A DNA stretch of 64,000 nt from Bugula neritina (lineage: Eukaryota; Bryozoa; Gymnolaemata; Cheilostomatida; Bugulidae), in the NCBI GenBank assembly GCA_964035545.1, contig OZ037768.1, positions 16,027,375 to 16,091,374 of the forward strand, read 5' to 3'. Every line of letters starts with the position of its first letter. The first letter of the stretch is position 1. The position numbers and the translations under genes are program-made. The notes under the pieces are model-generated. The model saw only the letters and a program-made list of their open reading frames with translations. It made no database searches and had not been told where the DNA came from. This document shows positions 25,527-39,485 of this stretch, piece by piece.

Positions 25527-26164
25527 CAGTGGTTCCCAACCTGGGGGGAATTTGGATTTTGAGAAATTCACACACTTTGTTGAAGGGTGGGGGGGGGGCT
25601 TGAAGGTTTGGGTTTGGGGTTTGAGTTCTGGAAAATTCAACTTCAGTGTGCAATTTTTCCTACTTTGCTATTTGTGTCAATATTACCTGTGCCATTTTTA
25701 CATGTGCCATTTTTACCTAAAATCATTCTGGGTTTCAACAAGCAAAGTGTTCCCACACATAGCTGACAAAGCAGAGTTGTGGTGCCATTCAACACCACCT
25801 ATCTGTGTGAGGTATGATTCTCATCAATTCAAAGTGAAGAGATACTGCCTAAACCTGCAGAGTGACTTGAGATGGGCCTGGTCAAAAACAGAGCCAGGCT
25901 TATTAAGCAAGCTGGCACAAAAGCATCAACTGCAGCCTTAACATTAATAATTGAACTGATCTGTACTTTGTAACATAAAATAACTGTAATATAACTATTA
26001 TGATGATTATATTATATGCAAATATAATAGAACAGAATATATTGCATTGTGTCATATACTATCATTGTCAGTCACAAAACTTTTTCGTTTTTCAAAATTG
26101 GGGGGAAATTAATAGTCAATATTTATGAAAGGGGGAATAGTATGAAAAAAGTTGGGAACCACTG
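25527..26164 (+). mobile_element. Decayed hAT transposon copy with 8-bp target duplication
   Basis: The element begins CAGTGGTTCCCAACC and ends GTTGGGAACCACTG, the terminal inverted repeats of the Charlie/hAT class. Imperfect 8-bp target duplications flank it (TTCTAGGT at 25519-25526 and TTATAGGT at 26165-26172). Inside, about 25745-25935 retains the C-terminal end of a ZBED5-like hAT transposase. TTYLCEV is in one frame, and after a frameshift KVKRYCLNLQSDLR leads to a KLAQKHQLQP tail. The rest of the transposase is deleted. At about 638 bp it is a remnant, not an active element. Confidence 0.85.
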
Positions 26165-26172
26165 TTATAGGT

Positions 26173-27890
26173 AATAAATTCAGGAGAGACCATTAAAACA
26201 TATAGTAGATGTTTAAGCTGTTCAATATAATATATCTACATGCAACGATTTCTTTGTTATAATTTTATGAGCTTCCATATGTTCTACCACTTTTGCATAT
26301 TTTATGATATTAATATCTAATATTTTCCAAACACTTTATATGGTAAATTTATTCTCAAATATTTTTAGTTACATGTTGTTTCACTGAAATACCTTACTAT
26401 TTGGTAATTTTTTGATATGAAATTGGTGATTTGGGTAGTAATTATATATTATTTTGCTTATTTGCTCTATAGGTAGATAATTATTATATGTAAACACGTT
26501 TATTAATATTATTTGATACCCTACATATAAAAATATTCTCTAAATATATTAGCTACATTCTTCTGAAACATAAATTCTAGGCTGTATGTTTTTGATATGT
26601 ATGAAAACTTCATGCTTACCCACATTACAGTTATTTTCATAGAGGCAACTTTTGTGTGAAACCGGTTTGACACAGGGCTTGGATCAATCGCTCGACAAAT
26701 TTCGACCACTTAGATACACTTTCGACCACTTTGATACACTTTCAACCGATTCGACCCTATTTTAGACCGAGTTCTCGTTGACAAAATTATCAAGTCAATC
26801 ATGAATCAGAATTAGATCACCGTTGATCAATGTTATTACGCTTAGTAAATGTAATCAGTAATGCAAAATGCTGACCATAACAATAATAAACAATCAGTAA
26901 CTCTAAGTCATTATTTTTTATACTTTTGGAATTGCTTTGTATTTTACTTGAACAATCATAATGATAATTATAATATTAATGATAAGTATAATATTAATAA
27001 TAATAACATTAAGTTTATTATTTAATAAATCATTAAATGAAATGATTATCATTATCAATATGAATATCACTAGGAATTATTTGAATATTTTCATGAACTT
27101 TTGAATATGATATGATAATAATGATAATTCGTTTTAAATTATAATGAATATGACTAAGACAATGATTCACACAATGACTATGAATGATTGAATCAATGTA
27201 TTGAATTTAATATCATATTTATTATCATTATAACAATATTATTTATTTATAATAATAATATTAATAATAATAATTGATATGAATAATAATTAATATTTAT
27301 TTACTTATAGTTATACTCATAGTGATAGCTATGGTTATACTTATGCATTAACTTATGGTCTATTGGCATTACTATAGAGTTTGATTATCATAATCATTGT
27401 CATTGTGATTATTATGATGATAAACCTAGATTAAATAACATGAAGAATGTAGTATATGCACAAATGACAGTAATATGAAACATAACGATTAATAATATTA
27501 TTATTAATACAAAAAATATCATTACATTTAAATTGAAGTTACAACAGTGTAAATTATATCAAAAAAGAAACAGAAACTCAATATATAAAATAGCTACCTT
27601 GTGAATGTTTATACCTAGCGATGTTGTCTTACAGTTACTGTTCATTAATTATTTGTATCGCAAGTATTCACAATCTGCTTGTTGTATACAGAGAATTTTT
27701 TAGCATAGCCATGTATGATAGTAGGAATAGCTTAAAAGTTAAATGTATTCTATTATGCAGCAGGCTAGGCAGCCTAATATCTAGAAATACTGGATAAAAT
27801 AGCCTGCTAGCTGATCTCGAGCTGATCGTAAGCTGAGTCAATCTATTGGTTTTATGATTAGATCAATGTTATTAATATGAATTGCCATTG
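26173..27890. other. AT-rich intergenic DNA with simple-sequence blocks
   Basis: No gene is seen. A small block at 26690-26770 repeats TTCGACCACTT / GATACACTTTCRACC. From about 26930 to 27560 the sequence is TAATAAT/ATTATCATTATxA-type cryptic simple repeat. The remainder is featureless AT-rich sequence. Confidence 0.5.
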
Positions 27891-27899
27891 AACTGGCCA

Positions 27900-29060
27900 C
27901 ATAGACCCCGTCTAAGATGCAAGTCTAGTCTGCGTAGGCCTAGCCTAATGTAAAAGCTGTACTATGAATCGTACAACATATATTAGTGACATGTTGATCA
28001 GTCGAGAGAGATTTCAAAACTTCGCCCATCTTCTTTGTCTGACAATGATGTAACCTAGCAAGTGCCAGTGTTTGGAACTTGGATGCAGTCATCTATTTTC
28101 TATGGCTCCTTGTGTTCAAAGATGGTATTGAGTAGCCTATCACCAGGCTGTACTTTGAACATAGAGATATAAGTAACTCTTTATGTTTGTTGAACATTCA
28201 TGTTCCATGGCTGCCAAGTGCTTCCTTCAATTTCTCAGAGTCTGGACCTATCCTTGAGCTAAAATCACCAATCAATGTCTAGCTATCATCAGTTGTGGCA
28301 TAATTGATAGTATTTCTCAGATTGCTGTAGAACTGCTCTTTTACTTCTTCCGTATTAGTCATAGGAACATATATGCTAAGGAAGGTAATTTAAAACTCAT
28401 TTTGAAGAGCAAGTCTCATTCTTATGATTCGGTCATTCTCAGGAGTTGATTCTTTATCCAAAGGTGCAGGGCAAACCTTACACTTGTTTCTCTTCTTTCA
28501 TCAGCTGACTTTTTACTTGAGTAAAAAGAACACCCATGATTTTTATATTTGTCTATCTCAAAGGTTTCTAATCTTGTATGCCTTGTCCTCCCTTCGAAAG
28601 TATTTAGGGGTTTAAATTTTTCCCAAACACACTTTTAAATAATTGCATATAAACCAACCTATAGATACAAGTTTTGATTACAAACTTTTTTTATAAAAGT
28701 GCTTGCATACACAAATATTTTTAACGGACAACATGGAACTGTCCATCTCTAATTAATGAGACTTTCGTTTCTGCTCTGTTTATAGTAGGAATAGAAAAGC
28801 GTGGTAAAATAGAGCATGCATGCAATTTACTCACACTAAAGGACCAATAAATTAAAAATTAAACTCTCTGAATGTTCAAAATCTCTTTCAAAATGGGATT
28901 TCCTTAGTTGAAAACTGCTGGATGTGGCCACAAGAGCTGTTTGCCTCTCTTGGCATTGTTATATTGCTCGATTCATCAGTGTTCGTACATGTTATTCTGC
29001 TACATGTAGAGCAATGTCTCCCCTTCTTTTTTCAGTCTTTTGGCTTACTTTTCGCTAACT
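27900..29060 (-). mobile_element. Decayed non-LTR retrotransposon fragment, endonuclease domain (CFDP2/RTE-like)
   Basis: On the reverse strand, broken frames match the apurinic endonuclease part of a LINE, of the type often annotated craniofacial development protein 2-like. WHVRTLMNRAI (about 28965-28997) corresponds to the WNVRTLMD start. MRLALQNEF (about 28395-28420), then YVPMTNTEEVKEQFYSNL, correspond to the RLPLQN...YAPTMTNPDEVKDKFY segment. TLIGDFSSRIGPDSE (about 28235-28285) corresponds to ILGDFNARVG. Several stop codons interrupt it. No reverse transcriptase is present nearby. It lies between LRRCC1 and SOCS. Confidence 0.75.
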
Positions 29061-29519
29061 GCCAGGGTGAGAACAGATCACTTCTCACTTTGTTATGTCG
29101 GCTCGGCAACCGTTAATATTCCAGGTAGCCGAGCTGGCATAACTTTTTTTCATAAATACCATTGCATGAAAACTGCTTGCAAAATATCTTAGGTACAATT
29201 AATTTTTGCATGACTAATAGCAAACCCTTAACAAAAGGGCTGTCCGTATTGTGTAAAGGCAAAGGTTTAGCTAACAGTTTTGTTTCTCTAGAAAATGATA
29301 CATCTTTTAAGTAACAACTGAGAATGAAAATCTTCATGAAACGTTTTGTTTAACTCACTTCTAGCAGATAAATTAACATCAGTTATCAGTATTTTTATTT
29401 TTAATGTTCAAGAACTGAACTAAAATGTGGAATCCTTTTTTTTTATCTTATACTATTTATTTTTGTAGATATATTCTTTCACTATCTACCTTTATTCTGT
29501 GTGATATTCCTATCATACA

Positions 29520-32431
29520 ATGGTGCTGATGCCACCACCACTACCACCACGTGATTCTTTGGCACTACGTGCTAGTGAGTTTCTTAATTTAGCTTTTGCC
29601 TAAACAGACTATAGTTGTGTGATCATTTTCTATTTGTTACATATACATCGTGTTTAAAGGCCTGGCCACACACTTGTGAGAATCACACGGAATAGTCAAT
29701 TTGACACACAAAAAACAATCGTACGAGAAAATTTGAGGGAATTCAAACGAAATTGTTATCGTTGGGTGTACACAACGATGATTATGGATTTTTTTAGCAA
29801 CTGCAATTATTTTATTTCTACCACGTTTCTCTATTTGGCAATTTTCTGCTGTTTGTACCTCGTGCAAGACTCATTCACAAACTATTTATTATGTGTTTCG
29901 TCCGACAAGTGTGTGGCTGGTCATAACGAGAGGATAACTCACGAAAATCGTCACACAATTTTGTGTGATTCTCAAGAGCCAGAGGCCAGGCCTCTACTCT
30001 GTTCACAACTTGAGCTTTTTGCTACATGAAATCACAGTGATACTTCAACTAAATTTGTTGACCAGTACCTTTCTAGAATCTATCACAACCTTGTCATGGA
30101 TAAATACATTGCGATTCGATGTATAATGAGCATACGTTTTGTAGATCAAGACATGCTTGTCAGTTTGAGGCAGCTGAAAGATGTGAGTTGTGTTCCAGTT
30201 CATATTATTGTCTTTTTTTTACCTAAAAACATTGCATCAATGCTCCCTGCAAGAAAAAAACCTGCAGGATCCAAGAAATTGCTCAAAAGTGATTATCAGT
30301 AACCTGTATTTTAAGTAAAAAGTTATATAACAGGATAATTCTTTCTTGTTTTCTAATGTAGATTCATACAAAGTCTAAAAGTCATTAATGCCATTTGGAA
30401 GCATTTTTTAGAACATAATATAGACTTACGTGAAAATTACAAAAAGTATCACAATACTGTGTCTACCTTAATTTACTTTGCTAGGAAGTTCTGAGTTTTG
30501 TAATGAAATTTATAGCAAAAATCCTTATTCAACAGTTTCTTCTTAAACTTAAATGCTACATAACTACAGACAGCTTTTTAGGATTTACAAAGTTCACCCT
30601 GCAATAGTTAACAAATAGTTTCACATTCAGAAATTAAAAGCTCTAGACATGTAAACATAGCAGACTTCCAAGTTATAGCTAAATATTTTACAAACATGGG
30701 ACATAGACGAATTACAGAAAATCTAATTATAAAAGCATGAAGGCAGTTTTTGCAAGCAAATAATGTCCAAATTTCCATCCACAATATACTGTACTTGAAA
30801 TTTTTTAAGCCATGTTTTACTAATCTTATATATACTCGTATATATTTTAAGCTTGATTTTTCAATATTTTAGTTTTTTTTAGATTCTAGAGTTTTATATA
30901 TAAGGATTTTATTTATAGTGAACTATTTGCTTTAAAACCAATGATTAACTTACTCGCAGAGTTTAGATAGTTTAGAAATTTTATAGTTTAGAAATTTTAT
31001 AAATATGCAAAAGAGTGAATGTTTAAACTTTAAACCATCAATTGCTTCAAAAACCTTTTTTATTGAACTGTTAATCGTTGGTGCCACCTGCTCATTCGCC
31101 ATCAAGTATACATTATTAATTTTATATGCAGTGTCCATATTACTGGGGGCCTCTGAATAAAGATACAGCCTCTGCCAAGCTGGCTAACCAACCAGATGGT
31201 GTGTTTCTACTCAGAGATAGTTCTGATCATCACCATCTGTTTGCTTTGACTTTCCGAATGTATGGTAAAGCACACCATGTCCGAATTTCTTTTAGTGCAG
31301 GTATTAAATCTTAATAGTTGCATACAGGTCTGTACAAATTGGAATTTTTTTTCATGAAAAACATAGCTGTTGAATTTTATCCCGTTTTTAAAAACATACA
31401 TTTTCACATGTATTAAAATCTGAATAATTAGACAGTTTAGAAACTGCCACACTAATGTTGGTTGGGAAATTTGGAACTCGTAAACAAGCACTGTTCTGGA
31501 TGAGATTGATTGTAAACATAATTCAACAAATGCCGTATCTTTATTGAATACACATACTTCAACAGCCCTGTGTTTCACAGAAGACTTGCAATGTTAGTGA
31601 TATTTATACTAGTAAAGCCTGATTCAGTATGAGAACAGCAACACCGCATACATGTCTAATTTATTGAATAACATCATTAAAAACTACAAAATAGCTCACA
31701 TGCTTCACCAACTTCAGGCTTGCAATTTGATTCACTCAATTTAACACTCTATCTACTAGATTGACTACATAAAAGATTTTTCAGTAGGAAACTGCAAATC
31801 TCAACTTATTTATCGTACATATGTGTATTAAATCACTTTGTTTTTGGTGTTCTAGCAATTCTGTATTTGCTGTCTAATTTTATTCATAAATTCAGTAAGT
31901 AATTTCACTCTGCTCGCTATTATCAAAACAACTGAGCCACTATAAATGACCAACATAAGCATATAGCAAATTATCACTTGTGTTCCTATAGGCACCGTTA
32001 AATCATCATATAAATAACTAATTTTCTATGTTTTAGGTGTGTTTAGCTTTGACAATGTTGAGAGTCCGCTGATGAAGTCTAACTCTATATTAGAGCTTAT
32101 ACACAGCACGATGATTAAGTCACGAAATAAAGATGTTCAATATTTTATTCGTTCACACGTGCCTCGTGAACCACCTATACCAGTGAACATATTATATCCT
32201 ATATCTCGTGCCAATCTGGTCAACAGTCTTATGCATATTTCGAGACTTGTAATACGAGCAAGAGTTAGACTTGATCATATAGATCAGCTGCCTATACCAA
32301 CTTCTTTAAAAATCTATCTTAAAGACTCTCAGTATTATTGCGAAGACACCATGACACCTCTTCCTATTTGTGACACTTCTCGAGACCCTTTGCCACCACC
32401 ACTACCCCCTGGTCGTCGTCCACCTCATTGA
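29520..32431 (+). CDS. SOCS: Suppressor of cytokine signalling (SH2 + SOCS box), compact four-exon gene
   Basis: SOCS proteins bind phosphotyrosine through SH2 and recruit elongin B/C-Cullin 5 through the SOCS box. Exons are 29520-29574, 30145-30182, 31132-31300 and 32037-32431. All phases agree (1, 0, 1), giving 218 residues. A short N-terminus (MVLMPPPLPPRDS) is followed by SLRQLKDCPYYWGPL, the entry into SH2. FLLRDSSD places the phosphotyrosine-binding Arg at residue 59. The SOCS box (about 140-188) reads SLMHISRLVIR...LPIP...YLKDSQYY. The Cul5-box LPIP is kept, but the BC-box position that is Cys in most members is Ser156. A 30-residue Pro-rich tail (TSRDPLPPPLPPGRR) follows the box, where family members normally end. 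SH2 and box resemble SOCS6/7 and SOCS4/5 more than SOCS1-3. The first frame has an upstream in-frame TGA, so 29520 is taken as the start. ATTAAA at 32477 may be the poly(A) signal. Confidence 0.87.
29659..29992. mobile_element. MITE-like element in SOCS intron 1
   Basis: The ends are GGCCTGGCC and GGCCAGGCC in inverted orientation. Next to each is a shared TTGTGAGAATCACAC / TTGAGAATCACACA motif, giving arms of about 40 bp. The two arms diverge after that. No transposase is encoded, and the 117-codon open frame across it has no recognisable motif. I cannot see a clear target duplication. It lies wholly within the SOCS intron between exons 1 and 2. Confidence 0.6.
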
Positions 32432-33292
32432 TGCATGTCTGTGTAGTCTTTGGTTGACTGTTGAATATTTCAGGGATTAAATACATTTTATAAGGTTTAT
32501 TAAGTCTGTTTTTCCTTCTAAAAATTAATTACACTTGGAGTTGATATTCTCGGTGAGCATACATAAACCAAATCTAAACTATGTTGATGTATATTTTTAT
32601 CAATTGATTTTGTAATTTCCTCATGTATTTTTGAGAGCTAGATCTCATGGCACCAGTTAATATCTAACAAACTAACACTAAAATATCTAGTTTTGTTAAC
32701 CTATTAAACTGTTAGAGACTTCATTAAATTATCTACTCCTAAAGCCTCTTGGCATATCACCAATGAGCTTCCAATTATTTTTTTTTATTCAAATCAACTA
32801 ATATGGCATATATTATGTCCTCCAATTATATTATCCCAGCAGCAGTGGTGTATTTTATTAATGCAAACTTTGGCACTAATTCAAACCAAAATTCTCCACT
32901 AAATGAGGACGCGGTGGATCACGTGCTCAACATTTTACTTAAATTATTGAATATGGCTTACATTACAAGAATAATTTTATGAGTGTACAAGTTTATAAAA
33001 ATCTCAAAATATGCTGTATTTATGAAATGGCAAAATAGTTGGAAATTTCTTTCATATGATATAAAGTCAAGTTGCTTTGTTGTATTATTTTTAGATTCAT
33101 GGCCATAATACAGATTCATTGACATTCCAAATTTTTGTGGAAGTGCAAACTTTGTATCGCTGAGGCATATTACGTTTTTGAAACACTTCTGCACAATATT
33201 AAGTTATAATTTGCTATTATACATAATTTAAAACTTCAACTAGTAGACCTAGTAAAAACTGAGAAACAGTACTGCAAATTCTAGCATAGCTG
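32432..33292. other. Convergent SOCS / NDUFS7 3' region
   Basis: This stretch holds both 3'UTRs. ATTAAA at 32477-32482 is a candidate SOCS poly(A) signal. TTTATT at about 32853-32858 is a candidate AATAAA for NDUFS7 on the minus strand, though it is about 440 bases from the stop. No coding is seen. Confidence 0.45.
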
Positions 33293-35345
<2,053 letters not shown>

Positions 35346-36431
35346 TCAACTTATACACCATTGCAAAAGTAACAGCAGATCTGGACCACTTTTCACTAAA
35401 AGCTACTAAAACATTTCAATTTATCAAAAGATAACAAATTGTCTTTTATATTTATGATTATTTGATGAAGAAAAGAATTCTAGATGCAATACAAAAACTT
35501 GATAAGATTTGCAGGATACATCATACTTACTAAACATTGCTCTCAACTCTTTATTCAATGCAAATGCAAATGTACGAGCCTTGCAAATCAAGTTGCAGTA
35601 CTGTTAAAGTGTATCTATTTCAAAATCAATGAAAGCTGCTGTAGTTCTTGCTTGCCACTAAAAAATATTTTATGGTAAGTTATTTGAAGAGCAAAATGGT
35701 TAATTGACACATTTTATTTGAAGCAGTAGAGTAGCATTATATAATGATATTTAGGTTTTCTACTTGCAGTGTACTATATACAGTTAATAGGTGAGATAAT
35801 TCACACACTGATGGCTTGACAATTTTCGATTAATGTGTTTAACAAACCGATTAACAATTCACCAAACCAGTTCATTGAGCATTTACAATGTGGTTCATTG
35901 TAAATATTTGAATCAAAGTTGAATAGTAATCTGATTTGACTATTTTTCCATTTTCAATCTTCCTGTTTTAAATTTTACAACTTATCAAACCACAAGTCAA
36001 TTATTCACTACAATAAATCTACCAAAGTAGGAATAAAATGCACTGACGGATAGAACAATATTAATGTGGAAGTACTTTAAAGTTTGCGTGGAGAGTGTTC
36101 ACTAAATATCCTAGTACAGTCTCCAAAACTGATGTTAGTTGGACTGTGTAATCAGTTGTAAAATTAGTAGCAGGTAAGTTTAGATGAATTTTCAATTTAT
36201 CTTCCAATTTTCAAACAAGTTTCGAGCATTACCTAATGTCTTCTAATAATTTTTACATTTAAAATGTACAAGTTTAAAAATGATTAGCGAATGTATTTAT
36301 GTTATGCAACAAAAACTATTTATTCGGTTTCCATTTATTTACCAATAAATAATTTTAAATAATTATATGTAGTGTTAAAAAAGAGTTTTACAACTTTCAA
36401 ATTACAGCAAAACCAACTTTAATAGTTGCAA
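35346..36431. other. Divergent region upstream of NDUFS7
   Basis: No gene is seen. The NDUFS7 promoter on the minus strand should lie in the first few hundred bases. The rest is AT-rich and without recognised repeats. Confidence 0.4.
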
Positions 36432-37307
36432 TAGACCCTTTTCACATGTCCCTCTAGGGGAATTTGTATTTTGAAATTGTCCACAGGTGCAAGTTTGAGC
36501 ATCCATGATATATAGAGAGCCCATAAAATCAGTAGAAATTTAAGGTTTGTGTGAAGACTATTGCTAGTATGAGTTTCATTTTTTCTGAGATTAATATTTT
36601 GGCATAAGCACACAGATTTGGAGTTCCAGAAAAAATTTTAAAAATTTTCTTTTTGACAAACCTCAAGAAAAATGAACTTCAAAGCATGTTTGTGGTTTTG
36701 ATTACTGCATGAGCAAGCTGAATTGGCAACTATATAATATAAGTCTCAAATTAATCATTTGTTATGCTGCAAATTTAATCTGTCTATTTCATATATATCT
36801 ATAGTTTTGTGAGAATGTGAAAATGATGGATGTTGAGGTAGGTCTAGCTATTCTTATAGCATAAGTGTGTAAGTATAGTTAATTGAAAATGCTAACACAG
36901 CTAATCTGCTGTCTCATTCACTAGCAGTGCTCTAAGATTGTGTTAACAGCAGACCAAAGAGTTGAAAGGTCATTAGCTATAAATTGAACACGACAGCCAG
37001 CATAACAAATGATTAATTTGAGACTTACATCATATAGTTGCCAATTCAGCTTGCTCGTGCAGTAATCAAAACCACAAACATACTTTGAAGTTCATTTTTC
37101 TCAAGGTTTGTCAAGAAAGAAAATTTCTAAAATTTTTCTGCTAATCTGTGTGCTTATACCAAAATATTAATCACAGAAAAAGTGAAACTCGTACTAGCAA
37201 TAGTCTTCACACAAACCTTAAATTTTTACTGATTTTATGGGCTCTCTATATATCATGGAGACTCAAACTTTTCACATGTCCCTAGAGGGACATGTGAAAA
37301 GGGTCTA
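36432..37307. mobile_element. Foldback element B, about 876 bp, long inverted arms at a TA site
   Basis: TA (36432-36433) is followed by GACCCTTTTCACATGTCCCT, and the right end is the reverse complement followed by TA (37306-37307). The arms run about 310-340 bp each (36434 to about 36765 and about 37000 to 37305) around a loop of about 230 bp. Matching blocks include GTTTGTGGTTTTGATTACTG against CAGTAATCAAAACCACAAAC, and GGGCTCTCTATATATCATG against its complement. Within the right end, 37268-37301 is itself a near-perfect palindrome with 16-bp arms and a 2-base centre. No transposase is encoded. It is best explained as a non-autonomous Tc1/mariner-type foldback MITE. Confidence 0.85.
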
Positions 37308-37886
37308 CTTAAATAAAATAGAGGTATTTTAAAAAACACAATCTGAAAGTTGCTGCTTGGATGAATTTCAACTTTGAATTTTAATTATTTGTTAGATCTT
37401 TGAGAATGTGAGTGATACAGTTTGTTACTAAGATATGCTGCAACAGCTTTCCTAATATACTTATCAAATTCATAGATTATAAGTTATTTATCAATTGAAA
37501 ATTCTTCATCTTTTCAACATTTAAAATGCCAGCCCATTTACATTTTGTTAAAATAGTTGTTCAAAGTGAATAAAAGAATGAATGTTCACGCAATAGAAAT
37601 TATCAGAATCACAATTTTGCACAAGCCAATTCCTGCCTTGCTTAGTATTTTTTAAACAAAAACTATTTTTGCTAAATCATGAAACTCTGCAAAATTCAAA
37701 GCATTTATAGTTCTCTTAACAACAATCTAGCACAAACAATTCAGAACACAGTTACTAAAACATGCTAATACAACCTAGATGTTGCATTAGGCAAACCTAG
37801 ACCATTCATGTGGTCAAACTAACAACTTCTATCAGTTATTAATGCAGCACAAAACAAAAATACATTGTTTCAATATGGGCTGTTTA
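37308..37886. other. Intergenic sequence between foldback element B and hAT MITE
   Basis: AT-rich sequence with no gene or recognised repeat. Confidence 0.4.
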
Positions 37887-37894
37887 GTCTAGAT

Positions 37895-38233
37895 CAGGGC
37901 TGTCCAACAGGCAAACCCAGGACTGGATGTGGCCCCCAGCCTACATTTATGTGGCCCTCAAACGCTTAACAAATAAAATTATTTTGCACGTGTATATAAA
38001 GTGGAATGGAAAAACCAACTTTTAAATGTCGTTATTTTATATATGCTAAAAACATGCATCCTGCAGTGATTATTGGGACTTCATTGTGTAATGATAAATA
38101 TAAATTTGGAAAAAAGCTATTTAAAAATTACTTTTGTGGTGGCCCTCAGCTCAAGCTATGTTTTACAATGTGGTCCTCGCCATGAAATATTCTATTTCAG
38201 TGGCCCTCACCCTGAAAAGGTTGGACACCTCTG
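37895..38233. mobile_element. hAT-type MITE with 8-bp target duplication
   Basis: The element starts CAGGGCTGTCCAAC and ends GTTGGACACCTCTG, forming imperfect 14-bp inverted repeats. Flanks are GTCTAGAT (37887-37894) and GTCTAGAC (38234-38241), an 8-bp duplication with one mismatch, as expected for hAT. Internally it has four GTGGCCCTC-type blocks (for example 37953, 38140, 38200), typical of hAT non-autonomous families. At 339 bp it encodes no transposase. Confidence 0.85.
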
Positions 38234-38241
38234 GTCTAGAC

Positions 38242-39136
38242 AGTCTATAGTTTAATTTCTATTCAATAATTTATGGAATCTGTGTACTGAGTACCACTGC
38301 AGCATTTTTCAACAAATAACAAAGAAATTTTAAATTTATTTCCAAAACTTAAGTAGGCCTACTAACAAAGTGCTTTACATTTTGTTTAACTACTGCAAGT
38401 GTATTCGTTCTTGAATAGTCATTTTTTAGAAAAACAAATCTTATAGCATAAGTCAAATTTTGCATAGCAACAAAAATTTTAATGTATTATGTCTCTTCTT
38501 GATAACTAGGTTAAATGATATACCAACATGAAGATGATAGGCATAACTTAAAATTAAAAACTAGACATTATGAACAAAGTGACTTATAGTGTGCATATAC
38601 TTTCAAATTTTTGCTAGGTCCATTACCAATAGATTAGTCATTAAACATTAATATCTATGGCTTGGCTATAAAATGATAATGTACAACTATGAAGTATTAC
38701 CACTTGTATAATATTGATATTAGCAATCCCAACACTATTTGTTTGCACTTGAACTTTGCAAAAGTTAAGAAAATGCAAAAAAATTAAAACTGACATAAAT
38801 TTATTGAACTTCAATTATATAATTTAAATTCTATCTTTAAGTCTATATTCATTCACTAGTTCTGTTCTGGTGATTATGATTATAATCATTTTGAGCATCA
38901 CTATATCAATATTACTATTAGCATCAGTATGATATCAATTATGATTACCATGGTGTTTAAGGCTACACCGAATAACCGTGAACAATATTCGTAGTCATTT
39001 GCTTAAAATTCAATTCAAGAATTTGACTTTGATTTAAGGTTTTAGCCGGGCCCTGACTGTCACCGTTAGTGTTACTAACGTTACTACTAGACCTAGTTAG
39101 TCACTGTGACTGTCAGTAACTGTAAGTTAAATCTAC
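38242..39136. other. Intergenic sequence upstream of the LINE fragment
   Basis: AT-rich sequence without a gene. A short patch at 38870-38950 has ATTATGATTATAATCAT-like simple sequence. Confidence 0.4.
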
Positions 39137-39485
39137 CATTGAATTCATAGAAAGTGTCCAACGGAAAGCTGTCCGCTTCATAAGTACTGTTAAAGGACGA
39201 GAAAGTGTCACTGAAGCCAGAAATCTTCTTGAACTGGCACCACTAGAATCCAGAAGACGAAACCATCGAATGACATTACTACACAAAATTCTAGAAAATG
39301 AAACCAGCGATAATACTTTATCTTCTAATTATGATGAGATCGTCAACAACCGATTAAATACAACTATGACCACTAGAGCTGCGAGCAGAGGACAGTTAAC
39401 ATCAATATCTGCAAAGACCAGTGTCTACCACAACAGCTTCCTTCCCCGAACAATACGGGATTTGAGAATAAATATTCATGAATAA
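39137..39485 (+). mobile_element. Non-LTR retrotransposon fragment, end of reverse-transcriptase ORF (CR1/Jockey-like)
   Basis: One open frame reads IEFIESVQRKAVRFIS, then ESVTEARNLLELAPLESRRR and finally KTSVYHNSFLPRTIRDLR with a stop at 39485. This is the usual C-terminal tail of LINE polymerases (QRRAARFV...ESVT..L..L.WEPLE.RR...SFFPRTI..WN). The frame is intact across about 115 codons, but everything upstream is missing, so it is a 5'-truncated copy. It lies upstream of PIAS and on the same strand. Confidence 0.8.

Noticed and set aside
29676-30029. 117-codon plus-strand frame
   Set aside because: It coincides with the MITE in SOCS intron 1 and has no protein motif.
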